From: Ischnura elegans
Lineage: Eukaryota; Arthropoda; Insecta; Odonata; Coenagrionidae
Direction of reading: 5' to 3'
Length of the DNA stretch: 64,000 bases
Assembly (NCBI RefSeq): GCF_921293095.1
Contig: NC_060246.1
Coordinates: 136,586,198 to 136,650,197 of the forward strand
Shown in pieces: positions 33,845 to 46,188 of the stretch; the first letter of the stretch is position 1; each line of letters starts with the position of its first letter. A program made the translations under genes and the position numbers. Below the pieces are notes generated by a model. It had not been told where the DNA came from, searched no databases, and worked only from the letters and a program-made list of their open reading frames with translations.

Positions 33845-36800
33845 GTAAGTTTGGCTTCATCCTTATTTTTACCTGTATAAATTTGATGCGCACTTTAGTG
33901 CACTGACTTAAAGTGTAAAATTTAAAAATAACTTAATTGACATTTTTATGGTCATTAACATAGAGATCAGACAATTATTGCACTACATATATGGCTATTA
34001 GTCTTAAATGTTTGTTGCATGAACTTTATGGATGCCGTACTACTCTTAAGGATGAATCTAAATTCTTTTGTGACAATTATTTCAAATTCATTGTGATAAT
34101 TAGTACTTCCATGCAAAGATTTAGTAGAGCATTGCAAAATATTGTCATGAATAAAAGTTAATTCCACGAAGTGATGCCCACATTTGTTTACCTCGTATTA
34201 TATCAAATTTTATTTTCACAACTATATCAGGAAGTAAGTTATGCTAGCAAATGATGTAGTGAATGGAAGGAGCTGCAAAATATTTTATTATATAAAAATA
34301 GTGTTTCAGAACAATGAAAGATAGTATAAGAAATTCTTTGTAATTAAGCCTTTCAGAGCTGATTTTTTCCTTCTCTTTTGAAGTAATTTATCAATGCAGC
34401 ACATCCATACCCCCTTAAAAGTATCTATCTTGCTAAGATGATCTTTTTTGTATAAAAATGGCCAGTTATATCCTGTTTTCATTTAATACCCAGATAAACC
34501 ATTTCAGAAATTATAGCTATGAGCAATGGTTCCCCAGTACCAGTTCTTTTTAAAAAGCAATTATATTTGTTACTTACTGACATAATCTTCAGGCTTGATT
34601 CAAATGTGAGCTTAACTGTTTTGGTGTTCCTCCAAATTGTGGGATATAGATTTTATAATCCATTTCTTGCTAAAGGCATCCCACCATACCCAAATCTTCA
34701 AAGTTAAATACCAAGTTAAGAGCAAATACCAAGTGTAGATGAAGTGGAATGCTTGTAAATTATGAGAACTTCCAATCCTTCAGATTGAGGAGATGAACAG
34801 AGTATTTACAGTATGGTCATACATGAATTAATTAGCATTTTAGGATAGTTTTTAATAAAATTCTGCTGCTACATTTTCCTTTGGTAAAATTGTCTCCAAA
34901 TGCATTTTGGCCCTGCCTTTCTTTTTAAAAGAATAGAAAACATTATACCGTATTTCTCTGAATATAATCCCCCTCTGAATATAGTCCCCCCCCTAATTTT
35001 GAGGCTTCAGTTTTGGGGAAAAATTAAAAAAATGCGTTTGAATTTAGTCCCCCCGTTACTTTTCCCACAGGCATTTTTGTAAAAAATGAGGGACTATATT
35101 CATATAAATACGGTATTAGTTTTAAACTTTGCTCTGGTCTTTGTCTGTCATTTTGAAAATCTTTCCTATTTTGGTATTAAGGTGCATCCACTCAAATGAG
35201 TACAGCTTCATATTTTATGATGTATCTACTAACTACCTACCTGTGAGCTGACAGTTTAGAATAATTGTACTAGATTGCCTACTACAGCTGCATTTGACCT
35301 GATAAGTGATGCACAACTGATAAAATTGAATAATGTCACATTATCTTATTCTTCTTATAGATTCTTTAGGGCCTAAGGTACTGGGCCTGTACTTAGTCCT
35401 TTTCCCTATTTTCTCTAACTATTTATTTTCATTTCAAGTTAAAGTAACAGTTTCAGATAACAATTTTTCTTGAATTTAAAAAAAATTGTGTAAGGCTCTC
35501 TCATTCATAAATTTTTTGTGGCAATGTATGAGGAATGTGTTCAAAAATTGATATTGGAGCCTTATGTGTAATAAGGAGCTTGAACATGCTTGTAATTGGT
35601 TCAACTTTTTTCGCTGTGCGGTCAAGTCCCCACTTCTAATATTGCTTTTGTTACTTCTTTTCTTTAAGGTTTGTGAGCAACAGATACTTATTAAAACCTC
35701 AAGCCAGAGGCCATGAAATGGTGGAATGGGGGTTTACATTTGATGTTCACTTGAATGCCTTTTTCCCTCTCCTCCTCATCCTCCATGGTCTTCAGTTGCT
35801 GATTTATTATGGTAATTATTCCTAATGTTTGGCATGTAGGGATTTACCTCTTTACCAGAGTTTTTGGGTTATCGGGACTTTTGGGTCATTGGTGTCCAAG
35901 TTTTTTGGACTTTGCTGCACCATTTAAAAACTTTCATTGTCTTTGTTTCCGAAATAATTCCCGCATTGCCTGTGGTGAATTACTTTATTCTCTGGTATAC
36001 TTGGTAAATGGATATTAGCGTTTCCGTTGTTAAGCCTGATATGTTCAAGAAGTTTTCCATTATGATAGGAAATTCACATTTCTTTGGTTAATGGTTGGAT
36101 ATTTGATTTGAAGCCCTTGGCTCAACTCAGTTATCATGCTTACAGTAGCAAGGTTGTGTACCAAGTGTTCTCATAAGTGGTGGAAAATATTTTCATCCTA
36201 TGAAATAAATTGAGGTTGGCTGCAACTCAAAATTTAAAAGTCTCTGGTAAAATGCGTGGTATGTTAAAGGATTCACTTTCATCAAATGCTGTACCTGACA
36301 ATTCTAACCTAGTTTTAAGAGTGAAATGTAATACTTGTTCTCAATTCTTGAATAAGTCATTGAATATGATAACGAGTCATTGACATGATACAATGGACTG
36401 TGGGGTAGGTGATTTTCCTCTGAAATAAAGTGCATGTTTTGTTTTTTCATTCACTCATTAATTCTGTGCCAAATGGTGTTTGCAGCATGGAATAATTGAA
36501 TATTCCTTGTCATGTAATGACTTTTACTGTTTATTCTCACTATACCTTCAGAATTTTTTATGTCATTGGATAAAAAATGATGAAAAGTTTGTACAAAAAT
36601 ATTTTTCTCTTACTTATTTATAGTTCTTCTAGACAATGATTGGTTCATCTCACGCCTAGCTGGTAATTCCCTCTGGCTGATTGCTTTGGGATATTATGTT
36701 TATGTCACATTCCTTGGATATAAATGTAAGTTCAATATTCACTTTTTTATTTAAATTTTATGATTTCATTGTAATCAAACAGTAAATGTATAGCCCATCC

Positions 36801-38530
36801 CATTTAGTCAAAACAACGGTCAAAGCTACCCTGAAATGTCATTTCTGACATTATAAACTAATTGGTGCCATATGGCAATATTATTCCTCAAGTGAGGCAG
36901 TTAAATTTATAATTGTCAATTGATTTTCATCAATCCTTGTGTTAGATTGACCCAGCTTCCTGGGTTATTGTTTTATTTACTAAACTTATTCCTGCTTATT
37001 TCAACCCAACCTATAGCCTCTTCTAACAGCAGTTTTTCTTAGGACATCAGCCATAATAATTTTTTCTTAAATTTATCAATTAGTTCGGTGTTGACAAAAC
37101 TTGTTTCATAAATGCAGATTTCCATGTGTTCCTGAAGCAGGGCAATTTCATGAATTTAGTTTCATTGATCTAATGAACTTTAATGGCCTAGAGGCAGTAT
37201 TTGTAATGGATTTTAAGATGCCCCTAATGAAATATTGATTTGTGTAAATCGATGATTATTTCATGGACTTGTTTTCTGACCTGAAATTAATGATTATGTG
37301 GGAGATTGATTTGGTTGCCTATCTTTTTTCTCATTCTCCAGTTGTTAATGGGTTGAAGAAAATTTATGTGGGAAAGCCTATCTGTGGCTGAGGTTCTTTG
37401 AGAAACTACGCAGTTTCCATATCTTAGAAACTTGTTAGTATTTAGCTGTGCATGGGCAGTGACTTTAAGGATACATATATGTATGTACATACATTAATAA
37501 ATTCACACAAAAATGCCATCTCAGCAGTGGAGTATAAGTAACAATATTGTCTATACTCCTTCAGAGTTTTGTGAAAAAATGTTAATTTCACCTCTCTCAC
37601 TCTCTTTCATTGGATTATTATTCTATTTTAATATTCATTCATTCAGTGGACAATTCTCCTCAAAATCCCTCCACTAAGTTTTCAAGTGACCAAGCAGTGA
37701 CTCATAGTGTTCTATGTGTTTCATTGAGGAAGATCTTTCTATATTAGGTAACTTTAATGTAATATGTCTAAGTCTGAAGTAAATTAATTTAAAGTTTTTC
37801 ATACTCAATAAGTGAAAATAAAGCAAAATAAATCAAATCAGTAGTTGATGCAGTAAAATTGTTATTGCATACAAGTCATAAAACATGCAACCTTACCCCT
37901 AAAATTCAAAACCAGGCCATGTATTCTCTGTGAGAAGACAGAACTTTATCAAGACTAATCTTAACTACAATGGCTCACAGAGGAAGAAATTTTGCTCTTT
38001 AAGTTTTCAAGAAGAGTACCTACCTTGTGTTGCTTCCTAGCTGCCTCTACTTGTTGCTCAACGGAATTGAGTGGGCAATTATCATGTATCTAGGCTATTC
38101 AAGCTACTACTGATACAGTAATGCTAAGATTTGGTATGGTAATAAAATAAGCAAAGGGAAAAAAGGAGCAATTTATGCATTTCATTACAGTCATTTATCT
38201 TTGTAGTATGAGTGTCTCGTTGATTATTTTCCTCTTTCGTGCCTCTTGACAATAAATAATAATCTCGTATGTATGTGATTTGGCATCCCAGTGGGTTCAG
38301 TCGAGATTTTTTTATGTGTATTTTTTACCTGCATGTTTTTACAGCGTGCGATTTTTCTCACACATGATTTAATGAACAATTTGTCTTCAACAGCATTACC
38401 GATTCTCCATGGAACTCAAGTATTGTTGTACCCATTAACAGCTCTACTCCTTGTGTATATAGTCACCATCGTGATTGGATGGAACATCAGCCGGAGTTTT
38501 ATGGATTTTTACCATTACAGAGTTGTGTAA
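33724..38530 (+). CDS. unc-50: UNC-50 homologue, four 3' coding exons
   Basis: UNC-50 is a conserved multi-span Golgi membrane protein (yeast GMH1 family) needed in C. elegans for trafficking of certain acetylcholine receptors. Exons 33724-33844, 35669-35811, 36624-36725 and 38394-38530 join in frame (phases 2, 1, 1) with GT...AG introns of 1,824, 812 and 1,668 bp. The roughly 168 residues follow the family along their length: SVGFAITLGLG, LLYVIFVDCISVGVVIASL, W-FVSNRYLL, VEWGFTFDVHLNAFFPLL, GNSLWLIALGYYVYVTFLGY, LLYPLTALLLVYIVTI, and the near-terminal IGWN with the family ending FYHYRVV and TAA. Four or five hydrophobic spans are encoded here. UNC-50 proteins are about 260-275 residues, so some 95-105 N-terminal residues (including the MDFEFA-WQM and DDPAFLVLL blocks) are missing; I did not find these exons in the window. 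A MITE sits in the first visible intron. Confidence 0.93.
33845..35668 (+). other. UNC-50 intron between exons a and b
   Basis: 1,824 bp, AT-rich, GTAAGT...TTAAG. Carries the MITE at 34948-35113; otherwise nothing recognised. Confidence 0.8.
34948..35113. mobile_element. 166-bp Tc1/mariner-like MITE
   Basis: Termini CCGTATTTCTCTGAATATA and its near reverse complement TATATTCATATAAATACGG are flanked by TA on both sides, the target duplication expected of Tc1/mariner elements. The interior has repeated AATATAGTCCCCC-like motifs. Non-coding. A half copy lies at 340-420. Confidence 0.8.
35669..35811 (+). CDS. unc-50: UNC-50 exon b
   Basis: Acceptor CTTTAAG before 35669, donor TATG|GTAATT after 35811; 143 bp. 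Completes the split Trp and encodes FVSNRYLLKPQARG followed by the family's most conserved block, VEWGFTFDVHLNAFFPLLL. Confidence 0.93.
36624..36725 (+). CDS. unc-50: UNC-50 exon c
   Basis: Acceptor TTTATAG before 36624, donor AAAT|GTAAGT after 36725; 102 bp. Encodes LLDNDWFISRLAGNSLWLIA and GYYVYVTFLGYK, matching the GNT-WL--GYY-Y-TFLGY pattern of the family. Confidence 0.93.
38394..38530 (+). CDS. unc-50: UNC-50 last coding exon
   Basis: Acceptor CTTCAACAG before 38394; 137 bp to TAA at 38528-38530. Encodes LPILHGTQVLLYPLTALLLV, a hydrophobic span, then IGWNISRSFMDFYHYRVV. The stop falls exactly where UNC-50 proteins end. A donor-like GTGTAAGG overlaps the stop codon (see findings). No AATAAA poly(A) signal lies close downstream. 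Confidence 0.92.
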
Positions 38531-41034
38531 GGTGAGGCATTTCATGGGGATTCAATTTCAATACATTTATTAATCAAGCATTATTTTATTGTAAATTTTT
38601 CTAATTCATTTGCCATTGAACACTGAATTCATTTTTCTTAATTGTTTAATGAATGCTAAAATTGGTAGTTTGAACAGGTTTAGAAAAAAGGAATCGGAAT
38701 GGTATCATGGTCAAATTAGTGGTGATGTAAGTTTTTTATTCAGGGCAATATTTTTTAAATGAAGTTTCTACTCTAATCGCTCAAATATCTTAGGTGTTTC
38801 TGGTTTTATGACTTGTTTTTGATATTCTCATGCATGTAAATTGTGCATTTTGTTATGTCCAATCGTTCTTCTTGAACTCTTTCCCTTTGCCTTGTTACCA
38901 TTTCACAATGCTTCATTTTTAAGACTAGCTAGTTAATTCCTTATAGATGCTGTAAATCTATTTGTCATTAGATGTCATATTTGTGCATAATTTTGATGAA
39001 TGAAGAGAGCTGGTATCATTAAGTCCAAGACTTCACCCTAGCCCAAAAACATCAGTTTGGGGATTGGAATCTTGGTCAAAGCAAATGATTTTTCCTTTGA
39101 TTTCACACTTGCAGTTCACACCATAAAAGTACCCTGCTGACTAGTTTGTGATAATATCCTAAAATATGTAATATCTCCTATATTGTACTTATTCCCTTCG
39201 CTGTTATCTCCTTAGCTGCTGACCAGCTGGTGGGAATTCGCCTCAACTTTATTGAGTAATTTCATAAATATGCATAATTTACATTAAGCAACATACATAT
39301 TTTTGTTCAAGGTTTGTTAGATTGAATCAGTATTTACGGGAAAGAGATAATCGTAATGGTGGCATGAAGATTTTATCAGTAAATTCCAAGTTAAAAGAGT
39401 ATTCAAATGGAGTGGGAATGAAACTGTTGATTGCATAGAACTATAACCTGATTAACTTATTTTTTTGTGTGGTTTTAAAACTTGGCAATGAGAGAGTGGA
39501 GAATTTCTGTTTAAATAATTTATAAATTGTATTTCTATTCTATACTCCAAGATCTTTTTCAGTTAGATTATGAAACAGTTCTTTCATTCAAAGGATGTTT
39601 AATTCAATACTCTTTTTATCCCAATAGGTTATTGACTTGCCAAAGAAATGAAATTAGTGGCATCCACTCAAGAAGTTTTCATCATTGGAGTGTCAGTGTG
39701 TATTTCCTCCTATTATTCCAGAATAGTTCAGATGAGCTGAGCTTTTGTCATTAAGAAAATGGCATTGACAATAGACTAACGTTGTTACTGGAAATGTTGG
39801 CTCCTTAAATCTGATGAAGTCAATATATGGATATGAATGCTCTTAACACACGAAGTGGTGTAGATGGTCATATCATTTGTATGCATGGATTCGTGTGACT
39901 TTTATTCCCTGTTATGATATGATAATAAATTTAATTTTTCTTTTTATGTACATTTTTTCTACTTTCAAAGCCTTTTTGCTCATAAGCGTATGCTGATGGA
40001 TTGAAAGGATGAGCCACATTTGTTTCATAGATGGACTTAATTGTCATTAGTGGGCAGATATTTGTTTTAATGAAAAACTGCAGTACTTGATCAAAAGTTC
40101 TCAATAATGACTGCAAAACATGAAAAAGAAAGCTGAATATTTTTTAATTGAATGAACTAAAAGTGCAGCATCAGCTTTTCGGAGAATATTTTTTGAAACA
40201 ACAGTAGTTTTATGTAATTAAATCATGATGCATGCTTAGCAGACTTTTTAGTGTAGATAATGAAGATATTACATTGGATGATGGAAAATATCTTCCGAGG
40301 CAGGATCATTTTATCACCTTCCACCGTTTTCCTCTGCAAAAACAAATGCAATATATTATTTCAAGTAACTTCCACGAAACATTCAGGAACAATAAACATA
40401 CACCATTGGAGGCATTAAATAACAGTGATACAGTTTTATTGGTAATTGTTTGAATTTTCAATGGAAAATACCGAAATAATAGAAGGATCTCATAAATGCA
40501 CTAGTAGCATAGAAAAGTGGCTTGGTTGGTTGTGCATTGGGATAATGATTGCCAAAGCAATGCTTTTGATTTGGTACGGCACTTATAAATTGAGTGATTA
40601 GTTTGTCATTAAGGTAAGTAAATGCAAGAAAGTGATGCAAAAAAACATCGCCTCTCTGCTGGATTTATGCTTAAGTTTCTTGAATAGAAATATCTCCGTC
40701 ACCACGCCTATTCTGTGCCTATGTAAGTGTTAACAATAGGTTTATTGGCTATTATTTGCTCCACCTCCTGTTAAGCGACAATTCGCTGCAGCAAGTGTAT
40801 TTTTTTTAGCATCGTGGGGGTCTAGTTTTATTGAGGCTGTGATGTAGTATGGGTTCTTCAAAATTTCTTGTTTCTTTAATTTTTTTTAATCTAAACAACT
40901 TTTTCCATAGACATGCTAACGAAGCCACCTTCGCTAAAAATCTACCTTTGCAAAATATGTATCTTCACCAATACAACTACAGATCTTCTTAGATGTAGAT
41001 GGCAATGAAGAATTTGGAACCACAAAAGCATATG
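38531..41034. other. 3' flank of UNC-50
   Basis: About 2.5 kb of AT-rich sequence, presumably including the UNC-50 3' UTR. Contains the SH2-like micro-exon candidate at 38678-38726. An ORF at 40232-40453 (73 codons) has no known domain. AATAAA-type signals near 39923 and 40391 are possible but distant poly(A) sites. Confidence 0.4.
38678..38726 (+). other. SH2-like micro-exon candidate
   Basis: Between AACAG and GTAAGT, 49 bp reads FRKKESEWYHGQISGD, which resembles the start of an SH2 domain (E-W-Y/F-H-G-I-S). The upstream pyrimidine tract is poor and I found no exon carrying the following FLVRES part, so it may be chance or a stranded remnant. Confidence 0.2.
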
Positions 41035-41944
41035 TAATGTTTAATTCCACAGTCCCAGTACCCTCAGTAGAGACACCGCAAATCTCAAGCTCACTAACAC
41101 TGTCTGAAATGTACTCTTGGCAATGTGCTCAAATGCATTTATCCATGGTTGCTCTGATTCCTGGTCCTCTTCATGACTATCAGAGTGGGGGATTTTGTTT
41201 ACTGTCCTTGGATTAAAAGGTATACATATTTTGTGTAGCTTCAAACCCTGTGTGAATGCTATCCTAAGAGACGGTTTAATTGATTTCAGTGTTGATTCTA
41301 GCATACAAGGAAAGTATCTTTTAGGTAAAACAAAAGATTGCATTTTTTCTTGCTGTCAAGACATTTCTTCTCGGCTGCTTCTAGGAGTCTAAAAAATGCC
41401 AAATCCTATGGCTAGCACAAACGAGTGGAGTTTCGAGGGAGAAGGACAAACCAAATATTGAACTCGGCGCAGTTTTAAAACCTCCATAGATAAATGGTTC
41501 AATAAATTGTCTGCAAGCTACAGGTTATTATGTGGATTGTTTTTCATCTTAGGCAAGTATGCAAAACCAATTCTCATATACTGCCATTTCACACTCTCCA
41601 GATACAATTTTCTTAGAGCAAGTTGTACCCTCCTTTTGAAATTGACTTTGGTTTTTCCAGGATTTTCAATGAAATTGGTATTATCAAAATTGAATGTATC
41701 TTCAGGGGGGACCACTTCAAGGGACTTCTCCGAATTATTAAAATACTCCTGTATAAGGCAGCTTGAACCCTTTACATACTTTTGCCTCACATCAGCGTTT
41801 ATATTTTGTAACTTCTTATGATTTATCCAATACAGGACAATTATTTTGCAAAAAATTAACAGTTGTATTTTCATTATTAAAAATAAGTTTAAATAAACCT
41901 GGTATATCCCCAACTCTCTCTTCACAACGTTCTCAAATCAAGTG
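41035..41944 (-). pseudogene. Decayed pogo/Tigger-type DDE transposase
   Basis: A cut-and-paste transposase of the DDE_1 (pogo/Tigger-like) group, inactive. Read on the minus strand in several frames: NADVRQKYVKG, then SLEVVPPEDTFNFDNTN and NPGKTKVNFKRR (the first catalytic Asp region, family pattern FNYDETN--D-PGKKKV). Near 41515-41470 comes ADNLLNHLSMEVLK (second Asp, GDN--HLS), then a frameshift into FVLLPRNSTRLC, a stop, and DLAFF with the third Asp. The C-terminal part 41343-41041 reads IAFTQGLKLHKICIPFNP, matching the A-GF---GI-PFN tail of the family. At least two frameshifts and several stops; the N-terminal DNA-binding domain is missing. It abuts a plus-strand LINE at about 41945. Confidence 0.75.
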
Positions 41945-43003
41945 AATTGAAAAGACAAGTTGACACATTATTTCTAGATTTTAAGAAAGCTTTCGACATG
42001 GTATCTCACAAACTTTCATACAGATTACAGTCATGTGGATTAAACGAAACAGTGGTAACTGGATAAGCGAATTTCTGAATGATTGTAAATAGAAAGTAGT
42101 TCTTGATGGAATTTGCTCTGATGTTTTTAAAGTGACATCAGATGTTCCGCAAGGAAGCATAATCGGAAAGCGTAAGCCCCTTTTGTTCATTATATACATT
42201 AAAGACATCTGCTCCTGAATTAGCAGTAAAATATGTTTATTTGCTGACGACACTGTCCACTATTGCAAAATTAGTGATCACTCTGACTAGGAAATTCTAT
42301 CATCGTATTTAAGCAACGTTCATTTGTGGAGCCAAGGGTGGGGACGCGAACTTAATCTGAGCAATTGCATGTCGGTGCATTTTTTGCAGATTATGTCCAA
42401 CTATAGCCATGTTTATGCTATGGATGGTATTAACTTAAAGGTAACAGATGAGGTGAAGAATCTAGGAGTTACAATAACCTCAAACGTCTCGTGGGGAACA
42501 CATATAAGGAATATTTGTGGCATAGCCCTGAAGAAATCAGCATTTGTCAAGCATTTTGGGGAAAGATTTTCAGATGAGAAAGTAAAAGAAAGGTGCTAGT
42601 TCGCACTCGTCTCACCACACCTTGAATATGCAGCGAGGGTATGGGATCCAGTGCAGAAAGACTTAATCCGCGAACTGAATAAAATAAAAAGGAAGGCTGC
42701 GCAGTTCGTCAAAAACTGCTACGGGCATACAGACAGCATTACCCAGATGTTAAGTAAATTAGGCTGGGAGCCGCTGGAGACTCGGAGGCTGTGCGCTAGG
42801 CTTAGATAGCTTGAACAATTGAGAATGGATATCTTTAAGAGTGACAAGGAGAACCTAATGTTAGAGTCCCACTATATTTCCAGGTCTGGCAGAAGTGGTA
42901 AATTAAGGGAGATGTTTTGCCGAACGGATAGATATGGGAATTTGTTTTTCCCCCGAACTATAAAGGACTTTCGTATATGCTACATAGTCGTTTTTCGTCG
43001 TGG
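41945..43003 (+). pseudogene. Decayed non-LTR retrotransposon reverse transcriptase
   Basis: Plus-strand remnant of a LINE polymerase (jockey/CR1-like group). Landmarks in order: LFLDFKKAFDMVSHKL (RT motif A region), DVPQGSIIG, LFADDTV (catalytic F/Y-A-D-D, near 42240), VKNLGVTITSNVSWGTHI, a thumb-like region, then KNCYGHTDSITQMLSKLGWE, LETRRLCARL and the terminal FFPRTIKDF. Stops and small frameshifts break it, and the endonuclease and the 5' half of RT are absent. Its 3' end is represented at three other places in the window (2724, 25020, 52215). A tRNA-derived SINE follows immediately. Confidence 0.85.
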
Positions 43004-43004
43004 T

Positions 43005-43295
43005 ATGGTATTTGGGGGAGGCGACAGACAGCTGAGGTCATTTGCGCCATGAAGGAAGGGTGGAGAGAAACTCGGCGTCGGAATTAGCCTGCTCCCAACG
43101 AAAGGCGCCAAGGGGACCGCGGCTTAACGTCCCACCCAACGGATGGAGTGTTGCACTTGAAATGTCCTCCACACAACATTCAAGCAGGGATCAATCAGTC
43201 TCTGAATATTCTCTGCCACCACCAGGATTTGAACCCAAACCTCCGGGGAGGGAAGCCAACACTCTAGCCACCACACCAACCCAATCCCCCTGTCG
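43005..43295 (-). mobile_element. tRNA-derived SINE
   Basis: On the minus strand the head GGTGTGGTGGCTAGAGTGTT holds a pol III A box and GGGTTCAAATCC the B box. The body has the block TTAAGCCGCGGTCCCCTTGG and GCGCCTTTCG, a body type I have seen in SINEs of other arthropods. It lies tail to tail with the LINE fragment that ends at about 43003. Confidence 0.8.
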
Positions 43296-46180
43296 TAATT
43301 TCAATAGAGCATTTCCTTTTTATGTGTAAATGGCTGGTGTTAATACCCCTTGCCACACACCTTTTAGGTGGCTTTCGGGTTAGTATGTAGATGTAGAACT
43401 CTAATTGGAAACGTAGTACATTCCAAAAGCCCTTTGACAAGTTTAGACTCCTCTTCATGATTAAGCAGTTTTGCCACCACTGTTCTGTTTGATATTTTTC
43501 TTCTCTTGATTGCATCCAACACAATGGACTACATATTTCCATCATATCTTATGTATGGACGCCTACCTCCCCTGATGTATGGAGCTTTCTGGTATTCCCT
43601 GGGAATTGCCAGTCACCCCAAAAGTATTTTGAATCTTACCATGGAAAGTAATTTTATTCCAAATTAAATCCAAAAAACAAAATAACTATGTACCTGTACT
43701 TTCTCGAAAATGAAAATGAGACTTGGTTGATTTCAACAGATTTATCAACAAAGGAAATCAACAAAGTCTCCCTTTCATTTTCATGTATTAATTTCCACAT
43801 AGTTGAGCCTAATACAATTGAACATACCTAAGTTTTGTTTGTCAAAAAAATAATTCTCATTAGAACACATAAGTTTTGTCTGATCCTCTGAGTATGATGG
43901 TATGGTAACAACGGGAAAAAGCATGCGTGGTCTGCTTGTAATCCCCTCCAACGTTCAATCTTCAATCCTTCTGCAACCTGGTAGGCACATTCAGTGGTTT
44001 TCAGTGAAGGCGCTGAGTGCCTTCAATAGAAACCAAATTAAGCAGTATATTTCTTTGATTATTTTCTGAACCATTCTTAGGTGCTCTTACCATTTGGTGG
44101 AATGCCATTTTTTGTTTTATATCGATAATGATGGAGCATTCGCTCCTTGATAGTGAAGTTTTCTTGGCTGGAGGTAGAGTAGGATAGAGGTACAGGGCAA
44201 CGGTTTGCCAAGACATGGCTAAGCAACATGTAGATGCGAGAAAGAAGGCAAAGCCATCACCCCTGCTGGTAAGAGACCTAACATTGAGGAAGAATGGGAG
44301 AAAAACAGGAAAAGGGATCCCCACAAAATCCTCAGCTGGCTGCCATTGTGAGCAGGCAAGGGGTAGAAGTTAGTCTCAGGATACTCTACTCCTATCCTGG
44401 AATCCATCCTTTCTCATACCCCTCGGGATCCAAGGAGAGAAGCCCCAGGAGCCTATGACTAGGATTTGTTAACTAGTACATCATGCAGCATGCCTGTCCA
44501 TTGGGGGAGGGAGGAACCTGGCAGTTAATTCTCCACACACAGGTTATCCTTCTCCAGTATCAGGTGCTAGGCCACAGGAAGCAAGGAGTACCGGCAACAT
44601 GGGCCAATCATCTCTGCCCGAGGCAACGGGAGCTTGTAGTCTTTTGTAGGGTAGTGTGGAAGGCTACATGGCAAGTACTCCAAGTTGGTCCTTAGATACA
44701 ATATTAAATTTAGGCTCTGTAATAGGCAAAATAAAATGAAAGTAATTACAACTGTATTAAAAATTTTAGTCTATTTTTTAAGCATTCGGGGGGGGACGTG
44801 CCCCGTCTACCTATGGCCAGGGTGTAAAGGAGGAATTAGGCGTCTACTATCCAGGGAATAAGGACACTCCAGCGTACTTTCCACTGGTGAGGTGTCTAGT
44901 TGCTCGGGTTTACTTCGCTCAGGTCACCAGTGGTGCCACCAGTATCGGTTCTAAAAATTACCCAGCACACAGCAGTAGTTAAAATGGTGTTGTGATGTGA
45001 GGACATACTATTGTTAGCTTTTATCATAAAGAAGAGAAGGTAAAGGGTTTGCAGGTTTCGGAAGCATCTATGTTGATGTCTATACTTACCAATGGGCTTC
45101 ATTACACTCTACATATGCGATGATTTTTGTGCTAGAGGAAGTAAGTTTTTTAACTTCTTCCGTATGTCAAATTCTTCATTTGACAAGCTTCTTGGATGCA
45201 TCGAAGACGATATCTTCATTCATCACCGGCCCCGGTAAAAACATATTAACACACAGAAATTCAATTCACAAGAGTGAACAACTCGCCACTCATTTGGACT
45301 GTGAACTGAGACTGTGGATCTGCCTGGAGCATCATAGTCAGGGAAGTATGATGTGCGCCCATGCAATATTCAATCACTGGTGGTGCATCTCGTCGCCTCG
45401 GCTAGTAGGCTATATATACCCCAATGCCCAGAATGTTGCTGAGCGACCTAAAGTAGAAGGTGTGGTCGTGGGGCTCAGTGGACTGGTTTTAGTGGAAAGT
45501 CTGGTGGCACGTCTAGTTGCCACGGGTAAAAGTACTCATTTGATTCTATGCCCCACGACTAACAAGTTACACCGGTGAAAGGTTTGGTAGCATGTCTGGT
45601 TGCCTCGGCTAATAGAGGCCTTAGAGGCAGATTGGAAGGAGGCCATATACATGTGTATAATTACATTGTTAACTCCTCACAGCAGTGCAGGATTACCACC
45701 TATGCAGGTACTTTTTGGAAGCGACTCGTAATTGACCAAGTTATATGTATTTGTTCCTTTCTCAATAAATATAAGGTAAGAATTGAATTCTTCATTTGAG
45801 CAGCGTTTCCAATTTTTATGCAAAATTTTACCATAAATATTAGCTAATATCTCAATTCAGTATATACATCAACATGGAAATTATTGATGCATTAAATCCC
45901 TTAATATGGACAGTAGAGGTTCGTTCAAAATTTGACAATGCCCAGAAAAAAAACTAGAAATTCAATTCAAAGTCTGCAATTTATGTGCAAGCAACAATTA
46001 TCCATGTTGACAACACATATAAACAAATCATAAGTTGACCACAAACCGATGCCACTTTTAGGGTCATAAACCCGGAATGGAGGGAGCCCAACTACCCTCG
46101 GAGTCCGAGTTAATGCGGAGTCCCTGCCTGGAAAGGTCGAAGAAAGTTGGAGCTGATAGTGTGTTGTAATCTGCGAGACC
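43296..46180. other. Repeat-rich intergenic region, no gene recognised
   Basis: Includes a truncated relative of the 19646 MITE at about 44700-44815 (shared GTCTATTTTTTAAG and G run with ACGTGCCCC). The region 45380-45620 has degenerate repeats of a GTCTGGTGGC-CGTCTAGTTGCC phrase. The longest open frame, 45120-45578, shows no known domain. Confidence 0.4.
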
Positions 46181-46188
46181 TATCTTAA

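Noticed and set aside
45120..45578. Longest plus-strand open frame in the window (152 codons)
   Set aside because: No recognisable domain, unusual composition, covers a stretch with internal degenerate repeats, and lacks splice or start context; probably chance.
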